From assembly GCA_947179485.1 (NCBI GenBank), contig OX359246.1:44681632-44745631 (forward strand): a DNA stretch of 64,000 nucleotides. The letters run 5' to 3'. Below are positions 23,245-36,200 of the stretch, in pieces. Position numbers and translations under genes: made by a program. The notes beneath the pieces were generated by a model. It was not told the origin of the DNA. It did not search any database and saw only the letters and a program-made list of their open reading frames with translations. Every line of letters begins with the position of its first letter. The first letter of the stretch is position 1. The DNA is from Allacma fusca. Lineage: Eukaryota; Arthropoda; Collembola; Symphypleona; Sminthuridae.

Positions 23245-24780
23245 AAGTTAGATTCCAAGTTAGACTCCAAGTTAGACTCCAAGTTAGATTCCAAGTTAGA
23301 CTCCAAGTTACACTCCAAGTTAGACTCCAAGTTAAACTCCAAGTTACACTCCAAGTGAGACTCCAGGTTAGACTCCAAATTTGAATCCAAGTTAGACTCC
23401 AGGTTAGACTCCACGTTTGACTCCAAGTTAGACTCCCAGTTAGACTCCACGTTTGACTCCAAGTTAGACTCCAAGTTAGACTCCAAGTTAGACTCCAAGA
23501 TAGACTCCAAGTTAGACTCCAAGTTAGACTCCAATTTAGACTCCAATTTAGACTCCAAATTTGACTCCAAGTTAGACTCCATGTTAAACTTCAAGTTAAA
23601 CTCCAAGTTAGACTCCACGTTTGACTCCAAGTTTGACTCCAAGTTAGACTCCAAATTTGACTCCAAGTTAGTCTTCATGTTAAACTCCAAGTTAGACTCC
23701 AAGTTAGACTCGAAGTTAGACTCGAAATTGGACTCCAAGTTATACTCCAAGTTTGACTCCAAGTTAGACTCCACGTTTTACTCCAAGTTAGACTCCAGGT
23801 TAGACTCCACGTTTGACTCCAAGTTAGACTTCAAGTTAGACTCCACGTTTGACTCCAACTTTGACTCCAAGTTAGACTCCAAGATAGACTCCAAGTTAGA
23901 CTCCAAGTTAGACTCCAAGTTAGACTTCAAATTTGACTTCAAGTTAGATTCCATGTTAAACTTCAAGTTAGACTCCAAGTTAGACTCCAAGTTAGACTCG
24001 AAGTTAGACTCGAAGTTAGACTCCAAGTTAGACTCCAAGTTTGACTCCAAGTTAGACTCCACGTTTGACTCCAAGTTAGACTCCAAGTTAGACTCCAAGT
24101 TAGACTCCACGTTTGACTCCAAGTTGGACTCCAAGTTAGACTCCAAGTTAGACTCCTAGTTAGACTCCAAGTTAGACTTCAAGTTTGACTCCAAGTTTGA
24201 CTCCAAGTTAGACTCCAAGTTATAATCGTGGTTGGACTCCAAGTTTGACTCCAAGTTAGATTCCAAGTTAGACTCCAAGTTAGACTCCACGTTTGACTCC
24301 GAGTTTCACTCCAAGTTAGACTCCAAGATAGACTCCAAGTTAGACTCCAAGTTAGACTCCAAGTTAGACTCCAATTTAGACTCCAAATTCGACTCCAAGT
24401 TAGACTCCATGTTAAACTTCAAGTTAAACTCCAAGTTAGACTCCACGTTTGACTCCAAGTTTGACTCCAAGTTAGACTCCAAATTTGACTCCAAGTTAGT
24501 CTTCATGTTAAACTCCAAGTTAGACTCCAAGTTAGACTCGAAGTTAGACTCGAAATTGGACTCCAAGTTATACTCCAAGTTTGACTCCAAGTTAGACTCC
24601 ACGTTTGACTCCAAGTTAGACTCCAGGTTAGACTCCACGTTTGACTCCAAGTTAGACTCCAAGTTAGACTCCAGGTTAGACTCCACGTTTGACTCCAAGT
24701 TAGACTCCAAGATAGACTCCAAGTTAGACTCCAAGTTAGACTCCAAGTTAGACTTCAAATTTGACTTCAAGTTAGATTCC
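23245..24780. repeat. 1,536-bp tandem pair, copy 1
   Basis: Markers recur 1,536 bp (128 monomers) downstream: CTCCCAG near 23,431, GTCTTCATG at about 23,671 and the landmark at 24,220. Also shared are the GACTCCGAGTTTCACTCC variant near 24,295 and two GACTTC monomers around CAAATTTGA near 23,930. No base is lost within the unit. Boundaries are uncertain by tens of bases. Confidence 0.85.
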
Positions 24781-26316
24781 ATGTTAAACTTCAAGTTAGA
24801 CTCCAAGTTAGACTCCAAGTTAGATTCCAAGTTAGACTCCAAGTTACACTCCAAGTTAGACTCCAAGTTAAACTCCAAGTTACACTCCAAGTGAGACTCC
24901 AGGTTAGACTCCAAATTTGAATCCAAGTTAGACTCCAGGTTAGACTCCACGTTTGACTCCAAGTTAGACTCCCAGTTAGACTCCACGTTTGACTCCAAGT
25001 TAGACTCCAAGTTAGACTCCAAGTTAGACTCCAAGATAGACTCCAAGTTAGACTCCAAGTTAGACTCCAATTTAGACTCCAATTTAGACTCCAAATTTGA
25101 CTCCAAGTTAGACTCCATGTTAAACTTCAAGTTAAACTCCAAGTTAGACTCCACGTTTGACTCCAAGTTTGACTCCAAGTTAGACTCCAAATTTGACTCC
25201 AAGTTAGTCTTCATGTTAAACTCCAAGTTAGACTCCAAGTTAGACTCGAAGTTAGACTCGAAATTGGACTCCAAGTTATACTCCAAGTTTGACTCCAAGT
25301 TAGACTCCACGTTTTACTCCAAGTTAGACTCCAGGTTAGACTCCACGTTTGACTCCAAGTTAGACTTCAAGTTAGACTCCACGTTTGACTCCAACTTTGA
25401 CTCCAAGTTAGACTCCAAGATAGACTCCAAGTTAGACTCCAAGTTAGACTCCAAGTTAGACTTCAAATTTGACTTCAAGTTAGATTCCATGTTAAACTTC
25501 AAGTTAGACTCCAAGTTAGACTCCAAGTTAGACTCGAAGTTAGACTCGAAGTTAGACTCCAAGTTAGACTCCAAGTTTGACTCCAAGTTAGACTCCACGT
25601 TTGACTCCAAGTTAGACTCCAAGTTAGACTCCAAGTTAGACTCCACGTTTGACTCCAAGTTGGACTCCAAGTTAGACTCCAAGTTAGACTCCTAGTTAGA
25701 CTCCAAGTTAGACTTCAAGTTTGACTCCAAGTTTGACTCCAAGTTAGACTCCAAGTTATAATCGTGGTTGGACTCCAAGTTTGACTCCAAGTTAGATTCC
25801 AAGTTAGACTCCAAGTTAGACTCCACGTTTGACTCCGAGTTTCACTCCAAGTTAGACTCCAAGATAGACTCCAAGTTAGACTCCAAGTTAGACTCCAAGT
25901 TAGACTCCAATTTAGACTCCAAATTCGACTCCAAGTTAGACTCCATGTTAAACTTCAAGTTAAACTCCAAGTTAGACTCCACGTTTGACTCCAAGTTTGA
26001 CTCCAAGTTAGACTCCAAATTTGACTCCAAGTTAGTCTTCATGTTAAACTCCAAGTTAGACTCCAAGTTAGACTCGAAGTTAGACTCGAAATTGGACTCC
26101 AAGTTATACTCCAAGTTTGACTCCAAGTTAGACTCCACGTTTGACTCCAAGTTAGACTCCAGGTTAGACTCCACGTTTGACTCCAAGTTAGACTCCAAGT
26201 TAGACTCCAGGTTAGACTCCACGTTTGACTCCAAGTTAGACTCCAAGATAGACTCCAAGTTAGACTCCAAGTTAGACTCCAAGTTAGACTTCAAATTTGA
26301 CTTCAAGTTAGATTCC
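24781..26316. repeat. 1,536-bp tandem pair, copy 2
   Basis: Copy of 23,245-24,780 with its landmark at 25,756 and the same rare variants at +1,536. The match runs to about 26,360, where one copy has TTAGATTCC and the other TTAGACTCG. Confidence 0.85.
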
Positions 26317-27125
26317 ATGTTAAACTTCAAGTTAGACTCCAAGTTAGACTCCAAGTTAGACTCGAAGTTAGACTCGAAGTTAGACTCCAAGTTAGACTCC
26401 AAGTTTGACTCCAAGTTAGACTCCACGTTTGACTCCAAGTTAGACTCCAAGTTAGACTCCAAGTTAGACTCCACGTTTGACTCCAAGTTGGACTCCAAGT
26501 TAGACTCCAAGTTAGACTCCTAGTTAGACTCCAAGTTAGACTTCAAGTTTGACTCCAAGTTTGACTCCAAGTTAGACTCCAAGTTATAATCGTGGTTGGA
26601 CTCCAAGTTTGACTCCAAGTTAGATTCCAAGTTAGACTCCAAGTTAGACTCCAAGTTAGACTCCAAGTTAGACTCCAAGTTAGACTCCAAGTTAAACTCC
26701 AAGTTACACTCCAAGTGAGACTCCAAGTTAGACTCCAAATTTGAATCCAAGTTAGACTCCAGGTTAGACTCCAAGTTTGACTCCAAGTTAGACTCCAAGT
26801 TAGACTCCACGTTTGACTCCAAGTTAGACTCCAAGTTAGACTCCAAGATAGACTCCAAGATAGACTCCAAGTTAGACTCCAAGTTAGACTCCAAGTTAGA
26901 CTCCAAGTTAGACTCCAAATTTCACTCCAAGTTAGACTCCATGTTAAACTTCAAGTTAAACTCCAAGTTAGACTCCAAGTTTGACTCCAAGTTAGACTCC
27001 AAGTTAGACTCCAAATTTGACTCCAAGTTAGTCTTCACGTTAAATTCCAAGTTAGACTCCAAGTTAGACTCGAAGTTAGACTCGAAATTGGACTCCAAGT
27101 TATACTCCAAGTTTGACTCCAAGTA
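26317..27125. repeat. HOR segment around the 26,584 landmark
   Basis: A short landmark unit (828 bp before it, 924 bp after it) with TTTCACTCC near 26,920 and a GTCTTCACG form of the usual GTCTTCATG at about 27,030. It is built from pieces found elsewhere and nothing else is seen in it. Confidence 0.75.
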
Positions 27126-30100
27126 AGACTCCACGTTTGACTCCAAGTTTGAATCCAAGTTAGACTCCAAGATAGACTCCAAGTTAGACTCCAAGTTAGA
27201 CTCCAAGTTAGACTTCAAATTTGACTCCAAGTTAGATTCCATGTTAAACTTCAAGTTAGACTACAAGTTAGACTCCAAGTTAGACTCGAAGTTAGACTCG
27301 AAGTTAGACTCCAAGTTAGACTCCAAGTTTGATTCCAAGTTAGACTCCACGTTTGACTCCAAGTTAGACTCCAAGTTAGACTCCAAGTTAGACTCCAAGT
27401 TAGACCCTACGTTTGACTCCAAGTTGGACTCCAAGTTAGACTCCAAGTTAGACTCCAAGTTAGACTTCAAGTTTGACTCCAAGTTTGACTCCAAGTTAGA
27501 CTCCAAGTTATAATCGTGGTTGGACTCCAAGTTTGACTCCAAGTTAGATTCCAAGTTAGACTCCAAGTTAGACTCCAAGTTAGATTCCAAGTTAGACTTC
27601 AAGTTACACTCCAAGTTAATCTCCAAGTTAAACTCCAAGTTACACTCCAAGTGAGACTCCAAGTTAGACTCCGAATTTGAATCCAAGTTAGACTCCAGGT
27701 TAGACTCCACGTTTGACTCCAAGTTAGACTCCCAGTTAGACTCCACGTTTGACTCCAAGTTAGACTCCAAGTTAGACTCCAAGTTAGACTCCAGATAGAC
27801 TCCAAGTTAGACTCCAAGTTAGACTCCAAGTTAGACTCCAATTTAGACTCCAAATTTGACTCCAAGTTAGACTCCATGTTAAACTTCAAGTTAAACTCCA
27901 AGTTAGACTCCACGTTTGACTCCAAGTTTGACTCCAAGTTAGACTCCAAATTTGACTCCAAGTTAGTCTTCATGTTAAACTCCAAGTTAGACTCCAAGTT
28001 AGACTCGAAGTTAGACTCGAAATTGGACTCCAAGTTATACTCCAAGTTTGACTCCAAGTTAGACTCCAGGTTAGACTCCACGTTTGACTCCAAGTTAGAC
28101 TCCAAGTTAGACTCCACGTTTGACTCCAACTTTGACTCCAAGTTAGACTCCAAGATAGACTCCAAGTTAGACTCCAAGTTAGACTTCAAATTTGACTTCA
28201 AGTTAGATTCCATGTTAAACTTCAAGTTAGACTCCAAGTTAGACTCCAAGTTAGACTCGAAGTTAGACTCGAAGTTAGACTCCAAGTTAGACTCCAAGTT
28301 TGAGTCCAAGTTAGACTCCACGTTTGACTCCAAGTTAGACTCCAAGTTAGACTCCAAGTTAGACTCCACGTTTGACTCCAAGTTGGACTCCAAGTTAGAC
28401 TCCAAGTTAGACTCCTAGTTAGACTCCAAGTTAGACTTCAAGTTTGACTCCAAGTTTGACTCCAAGTTAGACTCCAAGTTATAATCGTGGTTGGACTCCA
28501 AGTTTGACTCCAAGTTAGACACCAAGTTAGACTCCAAGTTAGACTCCAAGTTAGACTCCAAGTTAGACTCCAAGTTAGACTCCAAGTTAAACTCCAAGTT
28601 ACACTCCAAGTTTGACTCCAAGTTAGACTCCAAGTTAGACTCCACGTTTGACTCCAAGTTAGACTCCAAGTTAGACTCCAAGTTAGACTCCAAGATAGAC
28701 TCCAAGTTAGACTCCAAGTTAGACTCCAAGTTAGACTCCAAGTTAGACTCCAAATTTCACTCCAAGTTAGTCTTCATGTTAAATTCCAAGTTAGACTCCA
28801 AGTTAGACTCGAAGTTAGACTCGAAATTGGACTCCAAGTTATACTCCAAGTTTGACTCCAAGTAAGACTCCACGTTTGGCTCCAAGTTAGACTCCAAAAT
28901 AGACTCCACGTTTGACTCCAAGTAAGACTCCAAGTTTGACTCCAAGTTGGACTCCAGGTTAGACTCCAAGTTAGACTCCAAGTTAGACTCCAAGTTAGAC
29001 TCCAAGTTAGACTCCAAGTAAGACTCCAAGTTAGACTCCAAGTTCGACTCCAAGTTCGACTGCAAGTTAGACTCCAAGTTAGACTGCAAGTTAGACTCCA
29101 AGTTAGACTAAAAGTTAGACAGCAAGTTAGACTGCAAGTTAGACTGCAAGTTAGACTCCAAGTTAGACTGCAAGTTAGACTCCAAGTTAGACTAAAAGTT
29201 AGACAGCAAGTTAGACTGCAAGTTAGACTCCAAGTTAGACTCCAAGTTAGACTCCAAGTTAGACTCCAAGTTAGAACCCAAGTTAGACTCCAAGTTAGAC
29301 TCCAAAAAAAACTCCAAGTTAGACTCTAAGTTAGACTCCACGTTTGACTCCAAGTTTGACTCCAAGTTAGACTCCAAAATTGATTCAAAGATAGACTCCA
29401 AGTAAGACTCCAAGTTAAACTCCAAGTTTGACTCCAAGTTAGTCTTCATGTTAAACTCCAAGTTTGACTCCAAGTTTGACTCCAAGTTTGACTCCAAGTT
29501 TGACTCCAAGTTAGATTCCAAGTTAGACTCCAAGTTAGACTCGAAGTTAGACTCCAATTTAGACTCTAAATTTGAATCCAAGTTAGACTCCAAGTTTGAC
29601 TCCAAGTTAGACTCCAAGTTATAATCGTGGTTGGACTCCAAGTTAGATTCCAAGTTAGACTCCAAGTTAGACTCCAAGTTAGACTCCAAGTTAGACTCCA
29701 AGTTAGACTCCAAGTTAAACTCCAAGTTACACTCCAAGTGAGACTCCAAGTTAGACTCCAAATTTGAATCCAAGTTAGACTCCAGGTTAGACTCCAAGTT
29801 TGACTCCAAGTTAGACTCCAAGTTAGACTCCACGTTTGACTCCAAGTTAGACTCTAAGTTAGACTCCAAGTTAGACTCCAAGATAGACTCCAAGTTAGAC
29901 TCCAAGTTAGACTCCAAGTAAGACTCCAAGTTAGACTCCAAATTTGACTCCAAGTTAGACTCCATGTTAAACTTCAAGTTAAACTCCAAGTTAGACTCCA
30001 AGTTTGACTCCAAGTTTGACTCCAAGTTAGACTCCAAATTTGACTCCAAGTTAGTCTTCATGTTAAATTCCAAGTTAGACTCCAAGTTAGACTCGAAGTT

Positions 30101-30438
30101 AGACTCGAAATTGGACTCCAAGTTATACTCCAAGTTTGACTCCAAGTAAGACTCCACGTTTGACTCCAAGTTAGACTCCAAAATAGACTCCACGTTTGAC
30201 TCCAAGTAAGACTCCAAGTTTGACTCCAAGTTGGACTCCAGTTTAGACTCCAAGTTAGACTCCAAGTTAGACTCCAAGTTAGACTCCAAGTTAGACTGCA
30301 AGTAAGACTCCAAGTTAGACTCCAAGTTCGACTCCAAGTTCGACTGCAAGTTAGACTCCAAGTTAGACTGCAAGTTAGACTCCAAGTTAGACTAAAAGTT
30401 AGACAGCAAGTTAGACTGCAAGTTAGACTGCAAGTTAG
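27126..30438. repeat. 3.3-kb block, left member of a distant pair
   Basis: The order of variants here returns at about 48,551-51,900. The offset starts at 21,425 bp, becomes 21,426, and varies up to 21,486 after gains and losses of whole monomers. Landmarks are at 27,508, 28,479 and 29,619. A private one-base loss (CCAGATAG at 27,791) is absent from the distant member, so it arose after the two separated. The first GACTAAAAG and GACTGCAAG variants of the window occur here, from about 29,050. Confidence 0.8.
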
Positions 30439-30647
30439 ACTCCAAGTTAGACTAAACGTTAGACTCCAAGTTCGACTGCAAGTTAGACTCCAAGTTAGTC
30501 TGCAAGTTAGACTCCAAGTTAGACTAAAAGTTAGACAGCAAGTTAGACTGCAAGTTAGACTGCAAGTTAGACTCCAAGTTAGACTAAAAGTTAGACTCCA
30601 AGTTAGACTCCAAGTTAGAACCCAAGTTAGACTCCAAGTTAGACTCC
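29304..30647. repeat. 1,344-bp tandem unit, copy 1
   Basis: Measured from the start of one eight-A tract to the next. It holds the landmark at 29,619, GTCTTCATG at about 30,054 and the GACTAAAAG / GACTGCAAG cluster from about 30,330. CCAGTTTAG at about 30,240 is shared with copy 2 but not copy 3. The length is exactly 112 monomers. Confidence 0.87.
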
Positions 30648-31991
30648 AAAAAAAACTCCAAGTTAGACTCTAAGTTAGACTCCACGTTTGACTCCAAGTT
30701 TGACTCCAAGTTAGACTCCAAAATTGATTCAAAGATAGACTCCAAGTAAGACTCCAAGTTAAACTCCAAGTTTGACTCCAAGTTAGTCTTCATGTTAAAC
30801 TCCAAGTTTGACTCCAAGTTTGACTCCAAGTTTGACTCCAAGTTTGATTCCAAGTTAGATTCCAAGTTAGACTACAAGTTAGACTCGAAGTTAGACTCCA
30901 ATTTAGACTCTAAATTTGAATCCAAGTTAGACTCCAAGTTTGACTCCAAGTTAGACTCCAAGTTATAATCGTGGTTGGACTCCAAGTTAGATTCCAAGTT
31001 AGACTCCAAGTTAGACTCCAAGTTAGACTCCAAGTTAGACTCCAAGTTAGACTCCAAGTTAAACTCCAAGTTACACTCCAAGTGAGACTCCAAGTTAGAC
31101 TCCAAATTTGAATCCAAGTTAGACTCCAGGTTAGACTCCAAGTTTGACTCCAAGTTAGACTCCAAGTTAGACTCCACGTTTGACTCCAAGTTAGACTCTA
31201 AGTTAGACTCCAAGTTAGACTCCAAGATAGACTCCAAGTTAGACTCCAAGTTAGACTCCAAGTTAGACTCCAAGTTAGACTCCAAATTTGACTCCAAGTT
31301 AGACTACATGTTAAACTTCAAGTTAAACTCCAAGTTAGACTCCAAGTTTGACTCCAAGTTTGACTCCAAGTTAGACTCCAAATTTGACTCCAAGTTAGTC
31401 TTCATGTTAAATTCCAAGTTAGACTCCAAGTTAGACTCGAAGTTAGACTCGAAATTGGACTCCAAGTTATACTCCAAGTTTGACTCCAAGTAAGACTCCA
31501 CGTTTGACTCCAAGTTAGACTCCAAAATAGACTCCACGTTTGACTCCAAGTAAGACTCCAAGTTTGACTCCAAGTTGGACTCCAGTTTAGACTCCAAGTT
31601 AGACTCCAAGTTAGACTCCAAGTTAGACTCCAAGTTAGACTGCAAGTAAGACTCCAAGTTAGACTCCAAGTTCGACTCCAAGTTCGACTGCAAGTTAGAC
31701 TCCAAGTTAGACTGCAAGTTAGACTCCAAGTTAGACTAAAAGTTAGACAGCAAGTTAGACTGCAAGTTAGACTGCAAGTTAGACTCCAAGTTAGACTAAA
31801 AGTTAGACTCCAAGTTCGACTGCAAGTTAGACTCCAAGTTAGTCTGCAAGTTAGACTCCAAGTTAGACTAAAAGTTAGACAGCAAGTTAGACTGCAAGTT
31901 AGACTGCAAGTTAGACTCCAAGTTAGACTAAAAGTTAGACTCCAAGTTAGACTCCAAGTTAGAACCCAAGTTAGACTCCAAGTTAGACTCC
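30648..31991. repeat. 1,344-bp tandem unit, copy 2
   Basis: Copy of the preceding unit at exactly +1,344, with the landmark at 30,963. It shares CCAGTTTAG at about 31,584 with copy 1. A private change, GACTACATG near 31,307, stands for GACTCCATG. Confidence 0.87.
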
Positions 31992-33294
31992 AAAAAAAAC
32001 TCCAAGTTAGACTCTAAGTTAGACTCCACGTTTGACTCCAAGTTTGACTCCAAGTTAGACTCCAAAATTGATTCAAAGATAGACTCCAAGTAAGACTCCA
32101 AGTTAAACTCCAAGTTTGACTCCAAGTTAGTCTTCATGTTAAACTCCAAGTTTGACTCCAAGTTTGACTCCAAGTTTGACTCCAAGTTTGATTCCAAGTT
32201 AGATTCCAAGTTAGACTACAAGTTAGACTCGAAGTTAGACTCCAATTTAGACTCTAAATTTGAATCCAAGTTAGACTCCAAGTTTGACTCCAAGTTAGAC
32301 TCCAAGTTATAATCGTGGTTGGACTCCAAGTTAGATTCCAAGTTAGACTCCAAGTTAGACTCCAAGTTAGACTCCAAGTTAGACTCCAAGTTAGACTCCA
32401 AGTTAAACTCCAAGTTACACTCCAAGTGAGACTCCAAGTTAGACTCCAAATTTGAATCCAAGTTAGACTCCAGGTTAGACTCCAAGTTTGACTCCAAGTT
32501 AGACTCCAAGTTAGACTCCACGTTTGACTCCAAGTTAGACTCTAAGTTAGACTCCAAGTTAGACTCCAAGATAGACTCCAAGTTAGACTCCAAGTTAGAC
32601 TCCAAGTTAGACTCCAAGTTAGACTCCAAATTTGACTCCAAGTTAGACTCCATGTTAAACTTCAAGTTAAACTCCAAGTTAGACTCCAAGTTTGACTCCA
32701 AGTTTGACTCCAAGTTAGACTCCAAATTTGACTCCAAGTTAGTCTTCATGTTAAATTCCAAGTTAGACTCCAAGTTAGACTCGAAGTTAGACTCGAAATT
32801 GGACTCCAAGTTATACTCCAAGTTTGACTCCAAGTAAGACTCCACGTTTGACTCCAAGTTAGACTCCAAAATAGACTCCACGTTTGACTCCAAGTAAGAC
32901 TCCAAGTTTGACTCCAAGTTGGACTCCAGGTTAGACTCCAAGTTAGACTCCAAGTTAGACTCCAAGTTAGACTCCAAGTTAGACTGCAAGTAAGACTCCA
33001 AGTTAGACTCCAAGTTCGACTCCAAGTTCGACTGCAAGTTAGACTCCAAGTTAGACTGCAAGTTAGACTCCAAGTTAGACTAAAAATTAGACGGCAAGTT
33101 AGACTGCAAGTTAGACTGCAAGTTAGACTCCAAGTTAGACTAAAAGTTAGACTCCAAGTTCGACTGCAAGTTAGACTCCAAGTTAGTCTGCAAGTTAGAC
33201 TCAAAGTTAGACTAAAAGTTAGACAGCAAGTTAGACTGCAAGTTAGACTGCAAGTTAGACTCCAAGTTAGACTAAAAGTTAGACTCCAAGTCAG
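31992..33294. repeat. 1,344-bp tandem unit, copy 3 (slightly short)
   Basis: Third copy with the landmark at 32,307. It has CCAGGTTAG at about 32,929 where copies 1 and 2 have CCAGTTTAG. It leaves the pattern near 33,290 at CCAAGTCAGACTAAAAG. GACTAAAAATTAGACGG near 33,080 is a private variant. Confidence 0.85.
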
Positions 33295-36200
33295 ACTAAA
33301 AGTTAGACTCCAAGTTAGACTCCAAGTTAGACTCCAAGTTAGACTCCAAGTTAGACTCCAAGTTAGACTCCAAGTTAGAACCCAAGTTAGACTCCAAGTT
33401 AGACTCCAAGTTAGACTCCAAGTTTGACTCCAAGTTAGACTCCAAATTAAACTCTATGTTAGACTCCATGTTAGACTCCAAGTTAGACTCCAAAAAAACT
33501 CCAAGTTAGACTCTAAGTTAGACTCCACGTTTGACTCCAAGTTTGACTCCAAGTTAGACTCCAAAATTGATTCAAAGATAGACTCCAAGTAAGACTCCAA
33601 GTTAAACTCCAAGTTTGACTCCAAGTTAGTCTTCATGTTAAACCCTAAGTTTGACTCCAAGTTTGACTCCAAGTTTGACTCCAAGTTAGATTCCAAGTTA
33701 GACTCCAAGTTAGACTCGAAGTTAGACTCCAATTTAGACTCTAAATTTGAATCCAAGTTAGACTCCAAGTTTGACTCCAAGTTAGACTCCAAGTTATAAT
33801 CGTGGTTGGACTCCAAGTTTGACTCCAAGTTAGATTCCAAGTTAGACTCCAAGTTAGACTCCAAGTTAGACTCCAAGTTAGACTCCAAGTTAAACTCCAA
33901 GTTACACTCCAAGTGAGACTCCTAGTTAGACTCCAAATTTGAATCCAAGTTAGACTCCAGGTTAGACTCCAAGTTTGACTCCAAGTTAGACTCCAAGTTA
34001 GACTCCACGTTTGACTCCAAGTTAGACTCCAAGTTAGACTCCAAGTTAGACTTCAAGATAGACTCCAAGTTAGACTCCAAGTTAGACTTCAAGATAGACT
34101 CCAAGTTAGTCTCCAAGTTAGACTCCAAGTTAGACTCCAAGTTAGACTCCAAGTTAGACTCCAAGTTCGACTGCAAGTTAGACTCCAAGTTAGTCTGCAA
34201 GTTAGACTCCAAGTTAGACTAAAAGTTAGACAGCAAGTTAGACTGCAAGTTAGACTGCAAGTTAGACTCCAAGTTAGACTAAAAGTTAGACTCCAAGTCA
34301 GACTAAAAGTTAGACTCCAAGTTAGACTCCAAGTTAGACTCCAAGTTAGACTCCAAGTTAGACTCCAAGTTAGACTCCAAGTTAGAACCCAAGTTAGACT
34401 CCAAGTTAGACTCCAAGTTAGACTCCAAGTTTGACTCCAAGTTAGACTCCAAATTAAACTCTATGTTAGACTCCATGTTAGACTCCAAGTTAGACTCCAA
34501 AAAAACTCCAAGTTAGACTCTAAGTTAGACTCCACGTTTGACTCCAAGTTTGACTCCAAGTTAGACTCCAAAATTGATTCAAAGATAGACTCCAAGTAAG
34601 ACTCCAAGTTAAACTCCAAGTTTGACTCCAAGTTAGTCTTCATGTTAAACCCTAAGTTTGACTCCAAGTTTGACTCCAAGTTTGACTCCAAGTTAGATTC
34701 CAAGTTAGACTCCAAGTTAGACTCCAAGTTAGACTCCAATTTAGACTCTAAATTTGAATCCAAGTTAGACTCCAAGTTTGACTCCAAGTTAGACTCCAAG
34801 TTATAATCGTGGTTGGACTCCAAGTTTGACTCCAAGTTAGATTCCAAGTTAGACTCCAAGTTAGACTCCAAGTTAGACTCCAAGTTAGACTCCAAGTTAA
34901 ACTCCAAGTTACACTCCAAGTGAGACTCCAAGTTAGACTCCAAATTTGAATCCAAGTTAGACTCCAGGTTAGACTCCAAGTTTGACTCCAAGTTAGACTC
35001 CAAGTTAGACTCCACGTTTGACTCCAAGTTAGACTCCAAGTTAGACTCCAAGTTAGACTTCAAGATAGACTCCAAGTTAGTCTCCAAGTTAGACTCCAAG
35101 TTAGACTCCAAGTTAGACTCCAAGTTAGACTCCAAGTTTGACTCCAAGTTTGACTCCAAGTTAGACTCCAAATTTGACTCCAAGTTAGTCTTCATGTTAA
35201 ATTCCAAGTTAGACTCCAAGTTAGGCTCGAAGTTAGACTCGAAATTGGACTCCAAGTTATACTCCAAGTTTGACTCCAAGTAAGACTCCACGTTTGACTC
35301 CAAGTTAGACTCCAAAATAGACTCCACGTTTGACTCCAAGTAAGACTCCAAGTTTGACTCCAAGCTGGACTCCAGGTTAGACTCCAAGTTAGACTCCAAG
35401 TTAGACTCCAAGTTAGACTCCAAGTTAGACTGCAAGTAAGACTCCAAGTTAGACTCCAAGTTCGACTCCAAGTTCGACTGCAAGTTAGACTCCAAGTTAG
35501 ACTGCAAGTTAGACTCCAAGTTAGACTAAAAGTTAGACAGCAAGTTAGACTGCAAGTTAGTCTGCAAGTTAGACTCCAAGTTAGACTAAAAGTTAGACTC
35601 CAAGTCAGACTAAAAGTTAGACTCCAAGTTAGACTCCAAGTTAGACTCCAAGTTAGACTCCAAGTTAGACTCCAAGTTAGAACCCAAGTTAGACTCCAAG
35701 TTAGACTCCAAGTTAGACTCCAAGTATGACTCCAAGTTAGACTCCAAATTAAACTCTATGTTAGACTCCATGTTAGACTCCAAGTTAGACTCCAAAAAAA
35801 CTCCAAGTTAGACTCTAAGTTAGACTCCACGTTTGACTCCAAGTTTGACTCCAAGTTAGACTCCAAAATTGATTCAAAGATAGACTCCAAGTAAGACTCC
35901 AAGTTAAACTCCAAGTTTGACACCAAGTTAGTCTTCATGTTAAACTCCAAGTTTGACTCCAAGTTTGACTCCAAGTTTGACTCCAAGTTTGACTCCAAGT
36001 TAGATTCCAAGTTAGACTCCAAGTTAGACTCGAAGTTAGACTCCAATTTAGACTCTAAATTTGAATCCAAATTAGACTCCAGGTTAGACTCCACGTTAGA
36101 CTCCAAGTTAGACTTCAAATTTGACTCCAAGTTAGATTCCATGTTAAACTTCAAGTTAGACTCCAAGTTAGACTCCAAGTTAGACTCGAAGTTAGACTCG

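Noticed and set aside
23930-23945. 10-bp palindrome TCAAATTTGA as an operator
   Set aside because: It arises from adjacent monomer variants, recurs wherever they meet, and has no gene nearby.
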